DNA from: Pyrrhosoma nymphula
Lineage: Eukaryota; Arthropoda; Insecta; Odonata; Coenagrionidae
Direction: 5' to 3'
DNA: 64,000 bases
NCBI GenBank assembly: GCA_963573305.1
Contig: OY754339.1
Coordinates: forward strand, 6,557,941 to 6,621,940
This document shows positions 47,129-57,959 of this stretch, piece after piece. Both the position numbers and the translations under genes were made by a program. How positions within the stretch are numbered: position 1 is the stretch's first letter; every line of letters begins with the position of its first letter. The notes below the pieces were generated by a model, which ran no database searches, had not been told where the DNA came from, and saw nothing but the letters and a program-made list of their open reading frames with translations.

Positions 47129-47758
47129 TCAGGTCGTTTCTGATTGGCCGTTGTCGTTCCTGTGGATGTTGTTTTTTCGCGCCGTCTTAATTATCTTTAA
47201 AACTCGTTTCCATGCATGGCTGATCGCGTATCCCGTATCGCGGTTGAAGTTTTTATCCGCCAACCTTATCTCGATAGCCTCCTTTGCCAACCGGTCCCAG
47301 TATCCGTTTGATCTGCAAAGAAGTTTTGCGTCGTCGAATACGATTCGATGGTCCCGGTTGATACTATGTTCCGCGACGGCTGACTTCTGGGGGTGGGCCA
47401 GTCTGATGCAAGTCTTGTGTTCCTTAATCCGGGTCTCGATAGTCCGACCAGTCTCTCCAATGTAGACCTCTCCACATTCGCAGGGGATTTGGTATACTCC
47501 TGGCGTCTTCAGTCCAAGATTGTCCTTAACTCTGGTTAGCTTACATTTCAGTTTCCGTGGTGGCTTATGGATTGTCTCAATTTGATGTTTTCCCAGAATT
47601 CTCGATATCCTCCCGGATATAGTGGAGATGAATGGGATGCAAGCCCTCGCGACCGGTTTCTCTTTCTTCTCATCAGTTCTTTTCAGGACAATCATGTCTT
47701 CATCGGAGGGTTTCTTAAGAGCGCGATGGATGTCCCTCTCACTGTATCCATTCCGCAT
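47129..47758 (-). CDS. PLE C-terminal fragment with GIY-YIG endonuclease, frame intact
   Basis: 209 codons with no stop. The region starts with a stretch typical of the RT-endonuclease linker (IPFISTISGRISRILGKH, about residues 41-58; KPPRKLK). It then gives GVYQIPC at 87-93, CxC at 93-95, YIGETGR at 99-105, TRIKEHK at 109-115 with the expected catalytic Arg, an AEHS segment at 129-132 and YWDRLAKEAIEIRL at 153-166 with the likely catalytic Glu. In Penelope-like elements this nuclease nicks the target. The frame remains open upstream to about 47783 (LRKTF), where it meets the inverted arm, so the start is a truncation point and the listed ATG is probably internal. Without a reverse transcriptase it cannot act alone. 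Confidence 0.85.
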   Translation of the reverse strand: MRNGYSERDIHRALKKPSDEDMIVLKRTDEKKEKPVARACIPFISTISGRISRILGKHQIETIHKPPRKLKCKLTRVKDNLGLKTPGVYQIPCECGEVYIGETGRTIETRIKEHKTCIRLAHPQKSAVAEHSINRDHRIVFDDAKLLCRSNGYWDRLAKEAIEIRLADKNFNRDTGYAISHAWKRVLKIIKTARKNNIHRNDNGQSETT

Positions 47759-47794
47759 GAACGTTTTCCGCAGGTGTATCCAGCACTCAACGCC

Positions 47795-47829
47795 CTGAGG
47801 ACGATGGCAGAGTTAGCCATTGAAACGTC
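47795..47829 (+). ncRNA. Hammerhead-like ribozyme, right arm of PLE 2
   Basis: The 35-base motif has the CUGANGA core (CTGAGGA), stem II GATGGC paired with GCCATT around a 7-base loop, then GAAAC and GTC. ACGT gives the minimal stem III next to the expected cleavage after the final C. Stem I also forms: GCC before the core pairs with GGC after it, and CAGC (about 47781-47785) pairs with GCTG beyond an internal loop, the layout of type I hammerheads. One unpaired C sits at the base of stem II. Hammerheads of this type are described in Penelope-like elements. Cleavage is predicted, not shown. Confidence 0.65.
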
Positions 47830-48199
47830 GGCTCTGGCTGAACATCTAACCTGGTGGGAATCCCGTGAAGAATTTATTCAGATCGTGCGCCAGGAAAGCA
47901 CCAAGTCTTACATCATATATCAGCCTTTGCCGAGTCATAATGAAAGCTCATTGCATGGGCTTGAAGCTGCAAATCAGAAACAAAAATCCTATTACCTAAG
48001 TCAACAAGGGATTACTCTATCAATGTCGTTTTCGTTTCATTTCATAATATTTTGTCCACATGTTTAAGTAGCAGATTCAATTTAAGTTTTTTGGACCATT
48101 AATGCAGGTATAGTTTGTCTAATCATAGTATTTTGCATGCATACACAAAACTAAAATGGCTAAAAGCACGTGAAAGCCGGATTTATTTCTCTCTAATGA

Positions 48200-49395
48200 C
48201 GGGTTATGAAATTCTTTAGACTGGCTGTCCGTCCTATATTTTCGATAAATTCATTTTCAAAAAAAAGATGCAACAGCGTTCTCTACAAGATCCTAACCCT
48301 TCCGACCTACTGATCCCCCACCACCGTCGCACGGGGATTATTCTCAATTCGTTTACAGTCTCCTTTTCTCGCAGATGGAATTCACGGCCAGACGATATAA
48401 AGGCAACCAAATCCAACGCACGATTTAAAAGAAATATTTTCGATTTAATACTTACCAAAGCGCTTCAAGGTAAAAGGAGTAATTGATTTTTGCTCTTGTT
48501 ACTTTGATGTTTTGTTCTGCAATGTTATATCTGAACTATTTTGGGTTTCACCTCTGCCACAGGTGAAATTGATTTTTAGGAAGTACCTAATTAATGTAAT
48601 TCATTTAGCCGTACAATTTTTGTGACCTTTATTTTCAACAACTTAATTCAGGTCAATTTCATTGTTTCCTAGAATGTCGACTTACCATTCACAAGAAGTA
48701 AGATCTTGTTCTTCAATTTATTTTTTGTTTCCACTTTTGTATAACAATGAGACTATTCAACTTAAAAGGGTTTAAACTCAATTTATTTTTTCCTCTTTCT
48801 ATCTTTTGTATTGTGTTCACATCATTTGTTTTAATTTATATTACAAAACTAAGTAGATAAATGTAATTTACATATCTATTAGGCATTGTCAAAATCAAAT
48901 TGTGAAAGATTGAAAGAAAAATGTTCGATTTAATACTTTACAAAGTGCTGAGGTAAAATGATTAGTTGATTTTTAGTAGATAACTGTTACTTTGATAATT
49001 TAGCCTGACAAACATATATCTGAACAAATGTTTGTTGTAATATGTGCCGCAGGTGGAATTTATTTATTAATTTCTCAGCCATACTATTCATGTATTCTGT
49101 ATTGTCACTATTTCCATCATGTCAATTATATTGTTTCCCAGTATGGCGACCGACTATTCACATGATAAATGACTTTTGTTTTGCAATTTATTTTCTTTTT
49201 TTTCCACTTTTGTATCTCAACAATTCCATTCAGTTCAAGGACTACATTTCAGTTTATTTTTTGTTTTCATTATTGTTTAGTGATGATAGATATTATTTGT
49301 TTCAATTTTTATTAAAAAAATAAATATATGTAAACAAAATGTCTATGAGGCCTATTGGTCTGTGACAATTAACGCATATTATTATTATTATTATT
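48200..49395 (+). mobile_element. Non-LTR retrotransposon family G, C-terminus with doubled 3' UTR
   Basis: The 72-codon ORF at 48268-48486 (SDLLIPHHRRTGIILNSF, then FSRRWNSRPDDIKATKSNAR and FKRNIFDLIL) matches the last residues of Jockey/CR1-like ORF2 proteins (NSF..S..RLWNSLP, FK..L...L). The 3' UTR follows and appears twice in tandem (about 48425-48895 and 48905-49370), with GATTTAATACTTWCMAAG, a TGCCRCAGGTGRAATT block and CCACTTTTGTAT in both. The second copy ends in an ATT microsatellite tail (49378-49394). Two 5'-truncated insertions or a UTR duplication would both explain this. Confidence 0.8.
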
Positions 49396-49499
49396 TTGCG
49401 AGCCGCAATCGTTACCTTAATTACTGCCTCTCTTAAAACGAGGACAATCTGCTAGTTCATGAATGGTAATTAGTAATTTCAGCCACCTTGTGGTTTATA

Positions 49500-51820
49500 G
49501 AGTAACAAGCGGAAACAGTGAAGCTATTGGATTCGATGAGTATGCTTGGATGACCACCATGTTTCAGTTCAGCAGCTCAAAAATAGCGGAGTTATTAAAA
49601 TATGTCGATCACTAAGGATGAAATCTTTTTTGCGTGAAGTGATGAGCAAGATTTTACTTAAACCCTGCTCATGGTGGTCGCCGGGACTTAACATTATAAT
49701 CTGGGCCCCATTCCTCAAGCCATCTTGTTTCCGCTGGTTTTTCTCAGTAATTTCTGGATAGAGGTTGTTTCATTTCTAACAAGCTACGCCCTCTTCATAA
49801 CGGTAATATGTTCCATCCATACTGCGGACTTTCGAAAATAATAACGTAGGCATAAAGTCTGCTCCGGTGTTCAGTTTAAAATGCTATGACAGCCTCAGTA
49901 TGTTACGTTCAACCCTAAAGCGAGATGCGTTTGCCAAAGGCTAAGCCCAAACCTGATCGAGTTCTTTCCCACGCGTTAGCATGCATTGATGCGAAATCTG
50001 CGTGGGTTCAGTTCCTTACCATCTCCATCACCATCAATATAAAAAATAAATTTAGTATGAAATGCATGATGGCGCCACTTGCGGTAAATAAAAGTACCGC
50101 TGGAATATCTATTTTCAACATGCAATATAATGATGAGTATGCGTATGCACTGTTCAAGAGTATCCTTCAAATTATTAAGTGTTAAAAGCACCGGCCCAAT
50201 GTTTATAACTTGCGAAAAATTAATACACAATTTATTATCAGTGCTCACAGTAATTACCAAAGTTATCAAACCAAGGTGCACCCTGAAATATTGTTGGGGT
50301 TTGACTTTTCTTTCACGCTCTTAAGTCTCCGTTAGTAATGAATTCCATGCTTTTCTTGTATTACCGTATTCAGTTTTTAGCTCATGGCTTATTTTCATAT
50401 TCTTAAACCTTTTGGGCCAAACAGGAATCGCTTTTTACGTTTCGATTCACTTAAATACATTTAATAGCGCTATTTTTTGGGAGAGGAATAATATTTGAGA
50501 CATCTCTCACATTCTTCTTGGTCGTTAGTTTCTAATCTCTTCACATTTTTCACGTTGTTTTGGCATCCAACGAACTACGTTTCGCCACTGCTAACAAAGG
50601 CGCGTCGAGGACGCTGCTATAAGTTTGCTAATTACTTACAAATATGCTAAGGTGGTTGGCGTAATATATGTTTATGCACAGATTAGCGTTTACAGATTAG
50701 CTTTGCATGCCTCTTCTCAATAGTGATATCTATAGATAAAAGTGAAAAAAACTGCACCATGCTGATTTGATTTTTGGCAGTTCAATGCTATTTTAACTCG
50801 TAGCCTTATGGCACATGACATATACTTCGTAATAATACCTTATAACCTTATTCGTAACCTTATAAACGCAAAATAATACATCTAATAATATTATCGTTGT
50901 TGCTCACCATAACCAAGGTGTCACGGCGAGTCCGATATTTGGAACAAATATTTCAATATACTTTCGATAATTCGATTTGATTTCGATAATAAAAAATTAT
51001 TAGACTTGGCTGAGATTCTAACCCCGATCTCCCAATTGCCGGATAGATTCGTTAGACAGTCACACCACCATCATGCGTTCAGCGGAGGTTTATATGAACA
51101 AGATTTTTTCGTATCCAGTCTAAATTGTAGCACGGTCGTGCTTGTTACTTGGAAGTGTGAAAAATTAGCATATAATTTACTGTTTTAAGGATCAAAAAAT
51201 TATTATCTTACCTTCTTAATGAACAAGTTTTTTAGCATCTTGAAAACCTGTAGCGGCAGCTTTAGCTCCACAGGTTTGTGTGCACCTCTTCCACGGTATA
51301 TCATGGTGTCTCTAGCCTCAGATTAAGGATATAATGTTAAAATCAGGGAGTCGGTGAGTTCGCTCGCACCCTTTTAATCTCAAGCAATAATCCTTTTGGT
51401 GACCTTGGCGTTCAATGTAATTTACGCCCTGATAGAGAATAAATTCAGCCCTCGCATAGGATGATGCTCTTTCCCCTTCTCCTTGCTGACCCTTGGGCGG
51501 TAAACAAGTCATTCTCACGAGATAAAAATCGTGCTCCAGCGTTTAGTATTCCACCTCGAGTGCCCCTGCGAGAAAATTTCCTTTGATTCATGCTCATGTT
51601 AAGGCGAGTGGATTCTCTTAGAGGCTCTCACGCACTGTCTCCTATCCTCTTAGTCAAGCGACAACATCCCCTCTCTTTTTTACCCCTAATATCTCCTCCT
51701 GCATATACACATTTTACTCCATCCGCCAACTCCATAAGGACCGACTATCCGTTCAAGGATTTTTTTCGAAGGATCCCCGCCACATATATCACAGTCACTT
51801 GTTTAATTCTTTTATCTTCG
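49500..51820. other. No gene recognised
   Basis: AT-rich. A faint tRNA-like B box on the minus strand near 51000-51030 (GGTTAGAATCTCAG) may be a SINE remnant. ORFs up to about 100 codons (for example 49976-50281 minus) lack recognisable features. Confidence 0.4.
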
Positions 51821-51823
51821 GGG

Positions 51824-51925
51824 TTGTCGTCACGGTAAAATTAGCCGTGCCGATCGCACCACGGGCTTCAGGATTGCCGGACGGTTAAAACCAACCCTGC
51901 CGATCATCCCACGATAAACTGAAAA
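51824..51925 (+). repeat. Short imperfect tandem repeat
   Basis: Two units share an ACGGTAAAATTAGCC or ACGGTTAAAACCAACC block, then GTGCCGATCGCACCACG or CTGCCGATCATCCCACG. The period is about 57 bases. No function is evident. Confidence 0.5.
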
Positions 51926-52029
51926 AAATGTGCCCCCTGGTTTTACTATCAAAATCGACGTTTTTCATAATTTTCCCTCAGAAATACGATTTTCGTAGTC
52001 CTCGTTGACGTAAATCTTACATTAAATTG

Positions 52030-52212
52030 CCGCCGGCTGTGATGGCTCAGTTGTCAATGCACCACCCTAATGTTAACCCAATTGGTTCAAATCTCACCTT
52101 TGGGCAGGGTTTTGTGTTTACCTTAGGATTTTTTGGAGTTTCACATTAGGCGTTGCCTGATATCTATCTGTTGGAGATCCTCAACCTGCGGCCTTTGCGA
52201 GAATCCACGGTT
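52030..52212 (+). repeat. SINE-like element, type 3
   Basis: The head contains GTGATGGCTCAGTTGTCAATGC (A-box-like), TAACCCAATTGGTTCAAATC (B-box-like), then CACCTTTGGGCAGGG. A 3' part has TTTCACATTAGGCG and GAGATCCTCAACC. The box order and spacing fit a decayed tRNA-derived SINE. No second copy was seen in the window. Confidence 0.5.
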
Positions 52213-52611
52213 CATGGTTTTAAAATTTTGGATTCTTCATACTACGCATTATTTACATTGCACAGTGAAGGCTGTTTAAGACAGCTGAGAGAGTACACCT
52301 TAGCAGTGTACTGATTTTTTAATCGTATATTTGCAAACCTTTCTCCGGCTCCTCTCAACTCCTACTGTATTTACATCATCGCTTTTCGTAATGATGCCTA
52401 TTTTTTCTATGGCCGAATGATTTTTTAATAATCCATCAATTGCTCCTTCTCGATATGGGTATAATTTTTACATTTTCATAGTTTATTATGGAATACTTAT
52501 TTATTTTTCACGACCCTGAATAGAGCACACTAGGCCTTTAATATCGGGGGAATCAATAAGCTACATTGAAAGAAATAGAAACGTCCTTGGAAATGCATAG
52601 GAATTGCTTGA

Positions 52612-52762
52612 CGAAAAATCCACCTAGACCGTGAATCAAACAACGAACTCTTCATACAAACATCCATGCCCCTCGAGAGGAAAAATCCACCTAGGCGGGA
52701 CTAGAACCTGCGACCGTATGATTATCAGGCTAGGACCTTACACGGCCGCCACCGATGCTCAT
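52612..52762 (-). repeat. tRNA-derived SINE, type 2, copy 2
   Basis: The minus strand reads ATCGGTGGCGGCCGTGTAAG, then GCCTGATAATCATACGGTCG and CAGGTTCTAGTCCCGCCTAG, and a tail with GGATTTTTCC and GGGGCATGGATGTTTG. The layout matches the copy at 12318-12470. The B box has one change (GGTTCTAGTCC). Confidence 0.7.
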
Positions 52763-53079
52763 TCTAATTATAATACCATATCAAACTCAATTCGCAGCTT
52801 ATGCTCAAGTTCACGTATACAATTTATCACTTCATATAAGTGCTTTGAGATCTCCATTAATAGGAGTTTGAAACGGCCACCGAACTTAATTTCATTCTCT
52901 GGTAATAACCAGATAAAACGTTCAAACTATCTCAGCAAACCTGACAAGTATGTGTATAACCAGAGCCTGGCTTGAGATAAACACCACTTTATTTTAGCCA
53001 TGCTGCATTTCATAACTTGATGCATTTAATGAGCCTCGTTTTTTTTCCTGGACCAGCTCCAGATGGCGTCGCGAGTGCA

Positions 53080-53790
53080 CAGCCACAGGAGAAGACTTGC
53101 CGCGTTAACTATCTCATCCTTTCCACCCTCATCCATCCCCTCCCTCGTCCTATTCCCCTTGGCGCAGAAACATCTGCACGCTAGGTAACCCTTTTCTCCC
53201 CACGGAGCATCTTCAGTTGCTTGACCCCTCCCCCCCGGTGGCCTTGGCGAAGGTCATTCGTGTCTCCGAACCACCAAGCCAATCCCCTTCACACCGTATC
53301 TCCACTTCGTAATCGTTCCCAACCTTCTCCTCCTCAGTCCCTTCCTTTCAACCCCTTGGTCGCCGCTCAAGTCGCCGACCGACCCGGGGCAACAATTCTC
53401 TTCATATCTCCCTTCCTTCCCCCCCCCCGCCCTCCTCTCAGCCTCTTTAAGAGAACTCCTCCCTGCCCTCAAGCCGCTCCTCTGCCTCGCGTGAGATTGT
53501 TATGTTCCTCGCTGAAATAATGCACCCACGCAGCCGGGCGATCGCAGGCGTCTCCCTCCGCCTCTTCTTCTTCGGGTACTCCCAACAACGCTGCGTCTTC
53601 GCTGCTGCCTTCCAAGACTCCCCTTCGTCTCTGCGTCTTCCGGGCGGTGCCCGCCTGTGCCTGCTTGGGCGTCCCCGTTCCTCCTTTCTCTCCACTTGAT
53701 GCTTCCTTCGCCCCGCGATCCGTTCGCCTTCTCCTCGTCACCTCCTTGTCGTCGTCATTCCGTCGGAGGATCAGGCCCTTTTCCCAGAAA
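53080..53790. other. GC- and pyrimidine-rich patch
   Basis: About 700 bases of mostly C- and T-rich plus-strand sequence with many CpG steps. ORFs of 60-100 codons on both strands overlap here through composition. It could be a CpG-rich regulatory patch or a decayed repeat like the other pyrimidine patches; I found no exon boundary. Confidence 0.4.
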
Positions 53791-53979
53791 AATTAATAAA
53801 ATTTTGAATGCTCATTTGGAAACCATGGAAATGTGGTGTTTCTGATTAATGATGAAGATAAAGTTGGGCTGAGAGAAACACATCTCCCTAATAAGTGTAT
53901 CCTTATCTACTACCTAGTACTTACAGCATGCCGAGAATGTTTTCGCTGTAACTCTCAAATCAGGTGACCTGATCAGGAC

Positions 53980-54012
53980 CTGATGATGATGCAGTGCATC
54001 GAAACCCGGGTC
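53980..54012 (+). ncRNA. Hammerhead-like core, isolated
   Basis: It begins with an exact CTGATGA core. Stem II is GATGC paired with GCATC around AGT, and it continues GAAAC. ACCCGGGT is a perfect palindrome that would give a stem III of up to four pairs when two copies meet, with the expected C after it. Downstream GATTAAAAATTTTT and TGTGGAAAACTGCATCGTC resemble sequence following such motifs in PLE-like repeats. Stem I pairs poorly, so activity is doubtful. Confidence 0.5.
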
Positions 54013-54274
54013 GATTAAAAATTTTTATCTGTGGAAAACTGCATCGTCTTAGTTCTTATTACATTCATATTTCACAACATCTCGCCTAATTCCTCCCTTT
54101 TTGTCTCAAATCTCTGTCCGTTATATAGTTGTAATGTACATAAATACTAACGGTTCCTCACCATTGTGAGCATATATGTAGTGTAGTGCATGCTTGTGAG
54201 ACTTCGCCTCGTGACAAGCATTAGCGATTTATGCTAATGCATAATTAGCCGTAGTTACACTAAATTTAGGGTAC

Positions 54275-54352
54275 AGTGTAATGCATTTTGGTGACTACTC
54301 ACCCCCTGCCACACACCCCTGAGGTGGCTTGTTGGTATTCTGTAGATGTAGA
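54275..54352 (+). mobile_element. Non-LTR family A, 3' tail fragment 4
   Basis: It reads GACTACTCACCCCCTGCCAC, ACACCCCTGAGGTGGCTTG and TCTGTAGATGTAGACATG, the terminal blocks of family A. Only about 80 bases are recognisable. Confidence 0.65.
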
Positions 54353-54359
54353 CATGAAG

Positions 54360-56315
54360 AAATTTCGCCAAGGGGTTGGGATAAAAGTTGCTCAATGAAA
54401 ACACTTTGAAGTACTCGAACAAACGTACTGGAAACGTTTTCCGAGGCAACAGCAACTTAAGGGGCCAAGTATTACATAAGGGAATGTGGCAATTTTGTAT
54501 TCCCTCCTTCCCCGTTTAAGACAACATAATAACCTTATGAACCCATCTCTCAATGTAACGTAAGTTATCATTGAAATTTTGATGCCTGCTCAGAGATTAA
54601 TAATTCGATGTACGATGTTTTGCGCGATTTCGGATAACCATGGCCGAAGAGAGACGGCCGAGAGTCAGAATTGCGTCGTGGTGACGATTTTGAAGTCATG
54701 TGGGAGAAGTGGTAAAATGCACATTGCTCGCTGTGCGCATTTAACCAACAATAAGATTATTCCTCGTTAAAGATTACTCCGGAAGTGATACAAATACGAT
54801 CTCACGGGTAAAACTAAAAATCTTACGTAAGATGATTTCGGACCCTCACTACGCAAGATTAAGTAGGATGAGCCCAACCTCCCTCCTCCCAAAAAAAAGT
54901 CTCGCAACGAAAACACGAGTGAACTTCATGCTCATTCTACCTCTATGGCGTCGTCGCGCAGAGTTCAGCCACAGCCGAATTTTCGTACGAACGTGAGCCG
55001 CCCAGTTCACCAGACACAAAATTCCGGAATAGCCGATTATCGGTGAAATTTATCGGGTATGTATAATCAATATCGGCTGTTGCATTAATAGATTCAAATT
55101 TTTTATTACTTGTAAAAAATAATAGATTATTCGATTAATCGATATCATAATCGCCCATCCCTAGTTAAGGCGTATCCGATTGATGGCTGCTGATGATGTT
55201 GAGAAAAATTGTCAGTTAACTCTTTCCAATCTTCAGTAGTAGTACTTGTATTTTGGTTTAACGTGCTTCGACGGGAAAGGTTATTTCGCCCCCATCTTCA
55301 ATTTAGTGAACCTAGCATTGACATCATTGTACTCGTCCGCAACTTCAACTTTAGCGTCGCAATCACGACTCCTCCTCGCCACTACTTCTTACGTTTGCTG
55401 AAGTTTTTACCGCAGGCTTAAATGTTTGTAGCAGTGCACCAGTTTGACGTACTTTGGTCGTTAAGGTGCACCTTTTCCCTTCCCTCTCCGCTCTCCTGCA
55501 TCATCTAAATGAACAAGTTTGCAGGAGAGCTGAATCTTCAACCTGGAGTCATTGCGAGAGCTCGACTCTTGTGTTTTGTATTCCTCGTGATGGGCAGTTT
55601 ATCTTGCACAGTGGCGTTCAATTGAGACATCATTTATAGCGGAATAAGATCTTATTTAATCGTGTTTTCCTCCTCTTCTCCAGCTCACTTCACCGCATAC
55701 GTCGGCTGTAGCATAGCTTTGCGTAATTATTTCTGATTTTTTTAAATAAGCATTGTAATAATAATCCATCGACTACTTACTGCTTCTTGATGAGGAATTA
55801 ACTGTTCATTTTCTAAATCGAACTTTATGCATGCTGAAAATTCTTCCCAATAATTATAGCATTTTCTTGCAATCCTCTTCCTACTGTTCTCGGTCTCTTG
55901 CTATTGTCAAACGCTAAGGAATTCATTCTTCTGAGTTGATTAAGTGTTTCGAATAAAGTGACTCTTTTTTTAGTCACGTCTTTTTCATGTAGGTATTTTT
56001 AAATAAATGATGTCGTTTTTCATATTTTGTTCTTAATTAAAATTAAATCATATTTTAGTGGAGCCTACTATGTTTGCGTGTTGGTGATATAGAGCTTCCT
56101 TTAATGGACCTTATCCGCTTATATTAATTCACAACCTTGACCATGACCTGATGACTTATTCTGACAAATGAAAAAGTTCAAGAGCTTCATTTGAAGATTA
56201 ATACCAGAACATCAACGTTACTTTAATGCGTTACTTTAGTACATGGGAGTAGAAAAATAAAGCTCTCTATGATGGAGTTCATTTACAGCAGTCTTCCTGT
56301 TTAAGGTTTGGTTTG
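54360..56315. other. No gene recognised
   Basis: AT-rich except a CpG-bearing part near 54930-55010. Sequence near 55060-55170, with ATCGATTAAT and GGGCGATTAT words, resembles a dispersed insect repeat but has no clear ends. No exon was recognised. Confidence 0.4.
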
Positions 56316-56320
56316 TTTGA

Positions 56321-56457
56321 TGTATGAATCTTTCTTGGGTTCTCCACCGGGTTAGGCTCTCTATACTGGCCAACATTTCGATGCCCGACTCGTGCATCGA
56401 AACTTCGGCCGGTATGGAGAGCCTAAATCAGCGTATTACCCGAGACGAATTCATACA
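56321..56457. repeat. Foldback of about 137 bp
   Basis: Arms 56321-56384 and 56394-56457 pair around a 9-base loop (CCGACTCGT). Pairing blocks from the centre are TTTCGATGC with GCATCGAAA, GGCTCTC with GAGAGCC, GGGTT or GGGTAA partners, and TGTATGAATC with a GAATTCATACA word. The inner right arm reads GCATCGAAAC, like the PLE terminal motif. I infer two inverted element ends with no interior. Confidence 0.6.
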
Positions 56458-57959
56458 GCAGTCATCCTACATCGGGTTGTATGGATAGCTTGTTCCAGCA
56501 CCGTTAGTATTCTTGATCTGCAGGACTTTTCAATCCCTCATATCACTTAGAATTAAGTCAAAACTGTTGCGAAACGGGGCACAAATATTTCATCGTAAAA
56601 CCTTGATAGTTTTCAGACTGTTCGAGCATTATAAAAGAAGAAAGCTGAATAGCGATGGAATTTAAAGGATCTATGAATATAATAGCAAGCTTTTTTCAGC
56701 AATTTTAACGACAAAATATGTATTCCTAAGAGGAGTTAGGGTAAGCTCTACCTTGATAGCTTGAATATGGGATGTCTTTTGACACCCAGATATCTTAAAA
56801 ACCTGTCTTCTATTCTTCCTAGCGTGGTTGGTTGCCATGAATATGTGTCTCTCAATGAAAATAATCTCTTCGGCACTAATCTGATTTCTCACATCGAGAA
56901 AAATTGCATTATTTGTATCGAAAATACTCCAGTGTTAGACTGCCTTCGAAGCTATTGTCTTGCTAATGGCTTTCTTTTTAAGACTTCTTCTGGTCATCCT
57001 TTCTCCGAGGCTTGATCTATGATCAGATTATATTGCTGCTTTTAGGCGCATGAGATTTTCCAATATCCAAGTCTGAGTACGTCTCAAGGACAGGATTCCA
57101 AGGAATCTCTTGGATACATATAATGCTGAATGAATGGATTCGTTTATTTCAGACAATACTCACTCAAGTGGGAGTTGGGTGTCGACAGAGCAGGGAGCCG
57201 TAAGGATTGTAAAAAAAAAGAAAAGCTGCTCGCCCGCTTTTTTACCCGCGAGTAATGCCTGCACATGCGAATTTGAATGAGTAGATATTGAAATTGTCCG
57301 GATGTGGGAATAAAACTTTTATCTCTGCTTAGATAAAACGGTTTCTTTAGCACTCGCCCGTATATTATCAAGTCATTTATTTCTTAATTGCCTATCTGCA
57401 TGAATAATCGGGCCTCCTCCGTTCGCCGTATAAATTCTTGTCATGTTTCAAATCCTTGGATGACAATTAAAGTTTAAAGGCTCGGAGATCAATTACGATC
57501 CTACCATCTTCTAGAAAGATCACTACACTTCTTTTAAAAGCACGAAAAAAGATATTTGAATCGGTGATCGAGTCATTATGATTCTTCTCAAGAAAACTGC
57601 GTGAAGCACTGCTCAAAGCAGGTATTAGTTGTATGGGGACAGGATGTTCCGCGACATTTGGCAAATTGCTTCGTGGGGTAAGACTTGCATGCATCGCTAA
57701 AGTAGGAGACCATGGGTTGGCTTGAATTGCTATCAAAGAAGTCTTCCGAGAATAACGTAAGCGGAAACGGAGTGTTTTCTGTCGAGTGCACTTTATTCAC
57801 CTACATGCCCTGCAATATGCTCCTCTTCTTTGTCGGCGGCAAGGATTTTGTGGTCTATCAAGTTTCCTGCGAGCACAAAACTGGAACCCCATTTTAACGT
57901 GCTCAAAGAATAAAGCCTTCCGATCCGTTCACCACAATAGCAAGTAAAAACTTCGGACG

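Larger units (their letters stand above)
46991..47912 (-). mobile_element. Penelope-like element 2, complete short insertion
   Basis: This 922-bp element is flanked by a perfect 12-base duplication, TCATATATCAGC (46979-46990 and 47913-47924). Inverted arms of about 100 bases (46991-47092 and 47779-47880) run from TGAATAAATTCTTCACGGG to CAACGCTCAGG-like sequence with few differences. The right side alone has a 32-base extension (47881-47912). Between the arms lies an open GIY-YIG coding region on the minus strand. The right arm abuts the truncated 5' end of the coding part. The reverse transcriptase is missing, so it is a 5'-truncated copy. The near-identical arms and intact frame suggest it is fairly young. 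Confidence 0.9.

Noticed and set aside
47567..48067. 166-codon plus-strand ORF
   Set aside because: It is antisense to the PLE endonuclease and then runs through the inverted arm, target duplication and flank.
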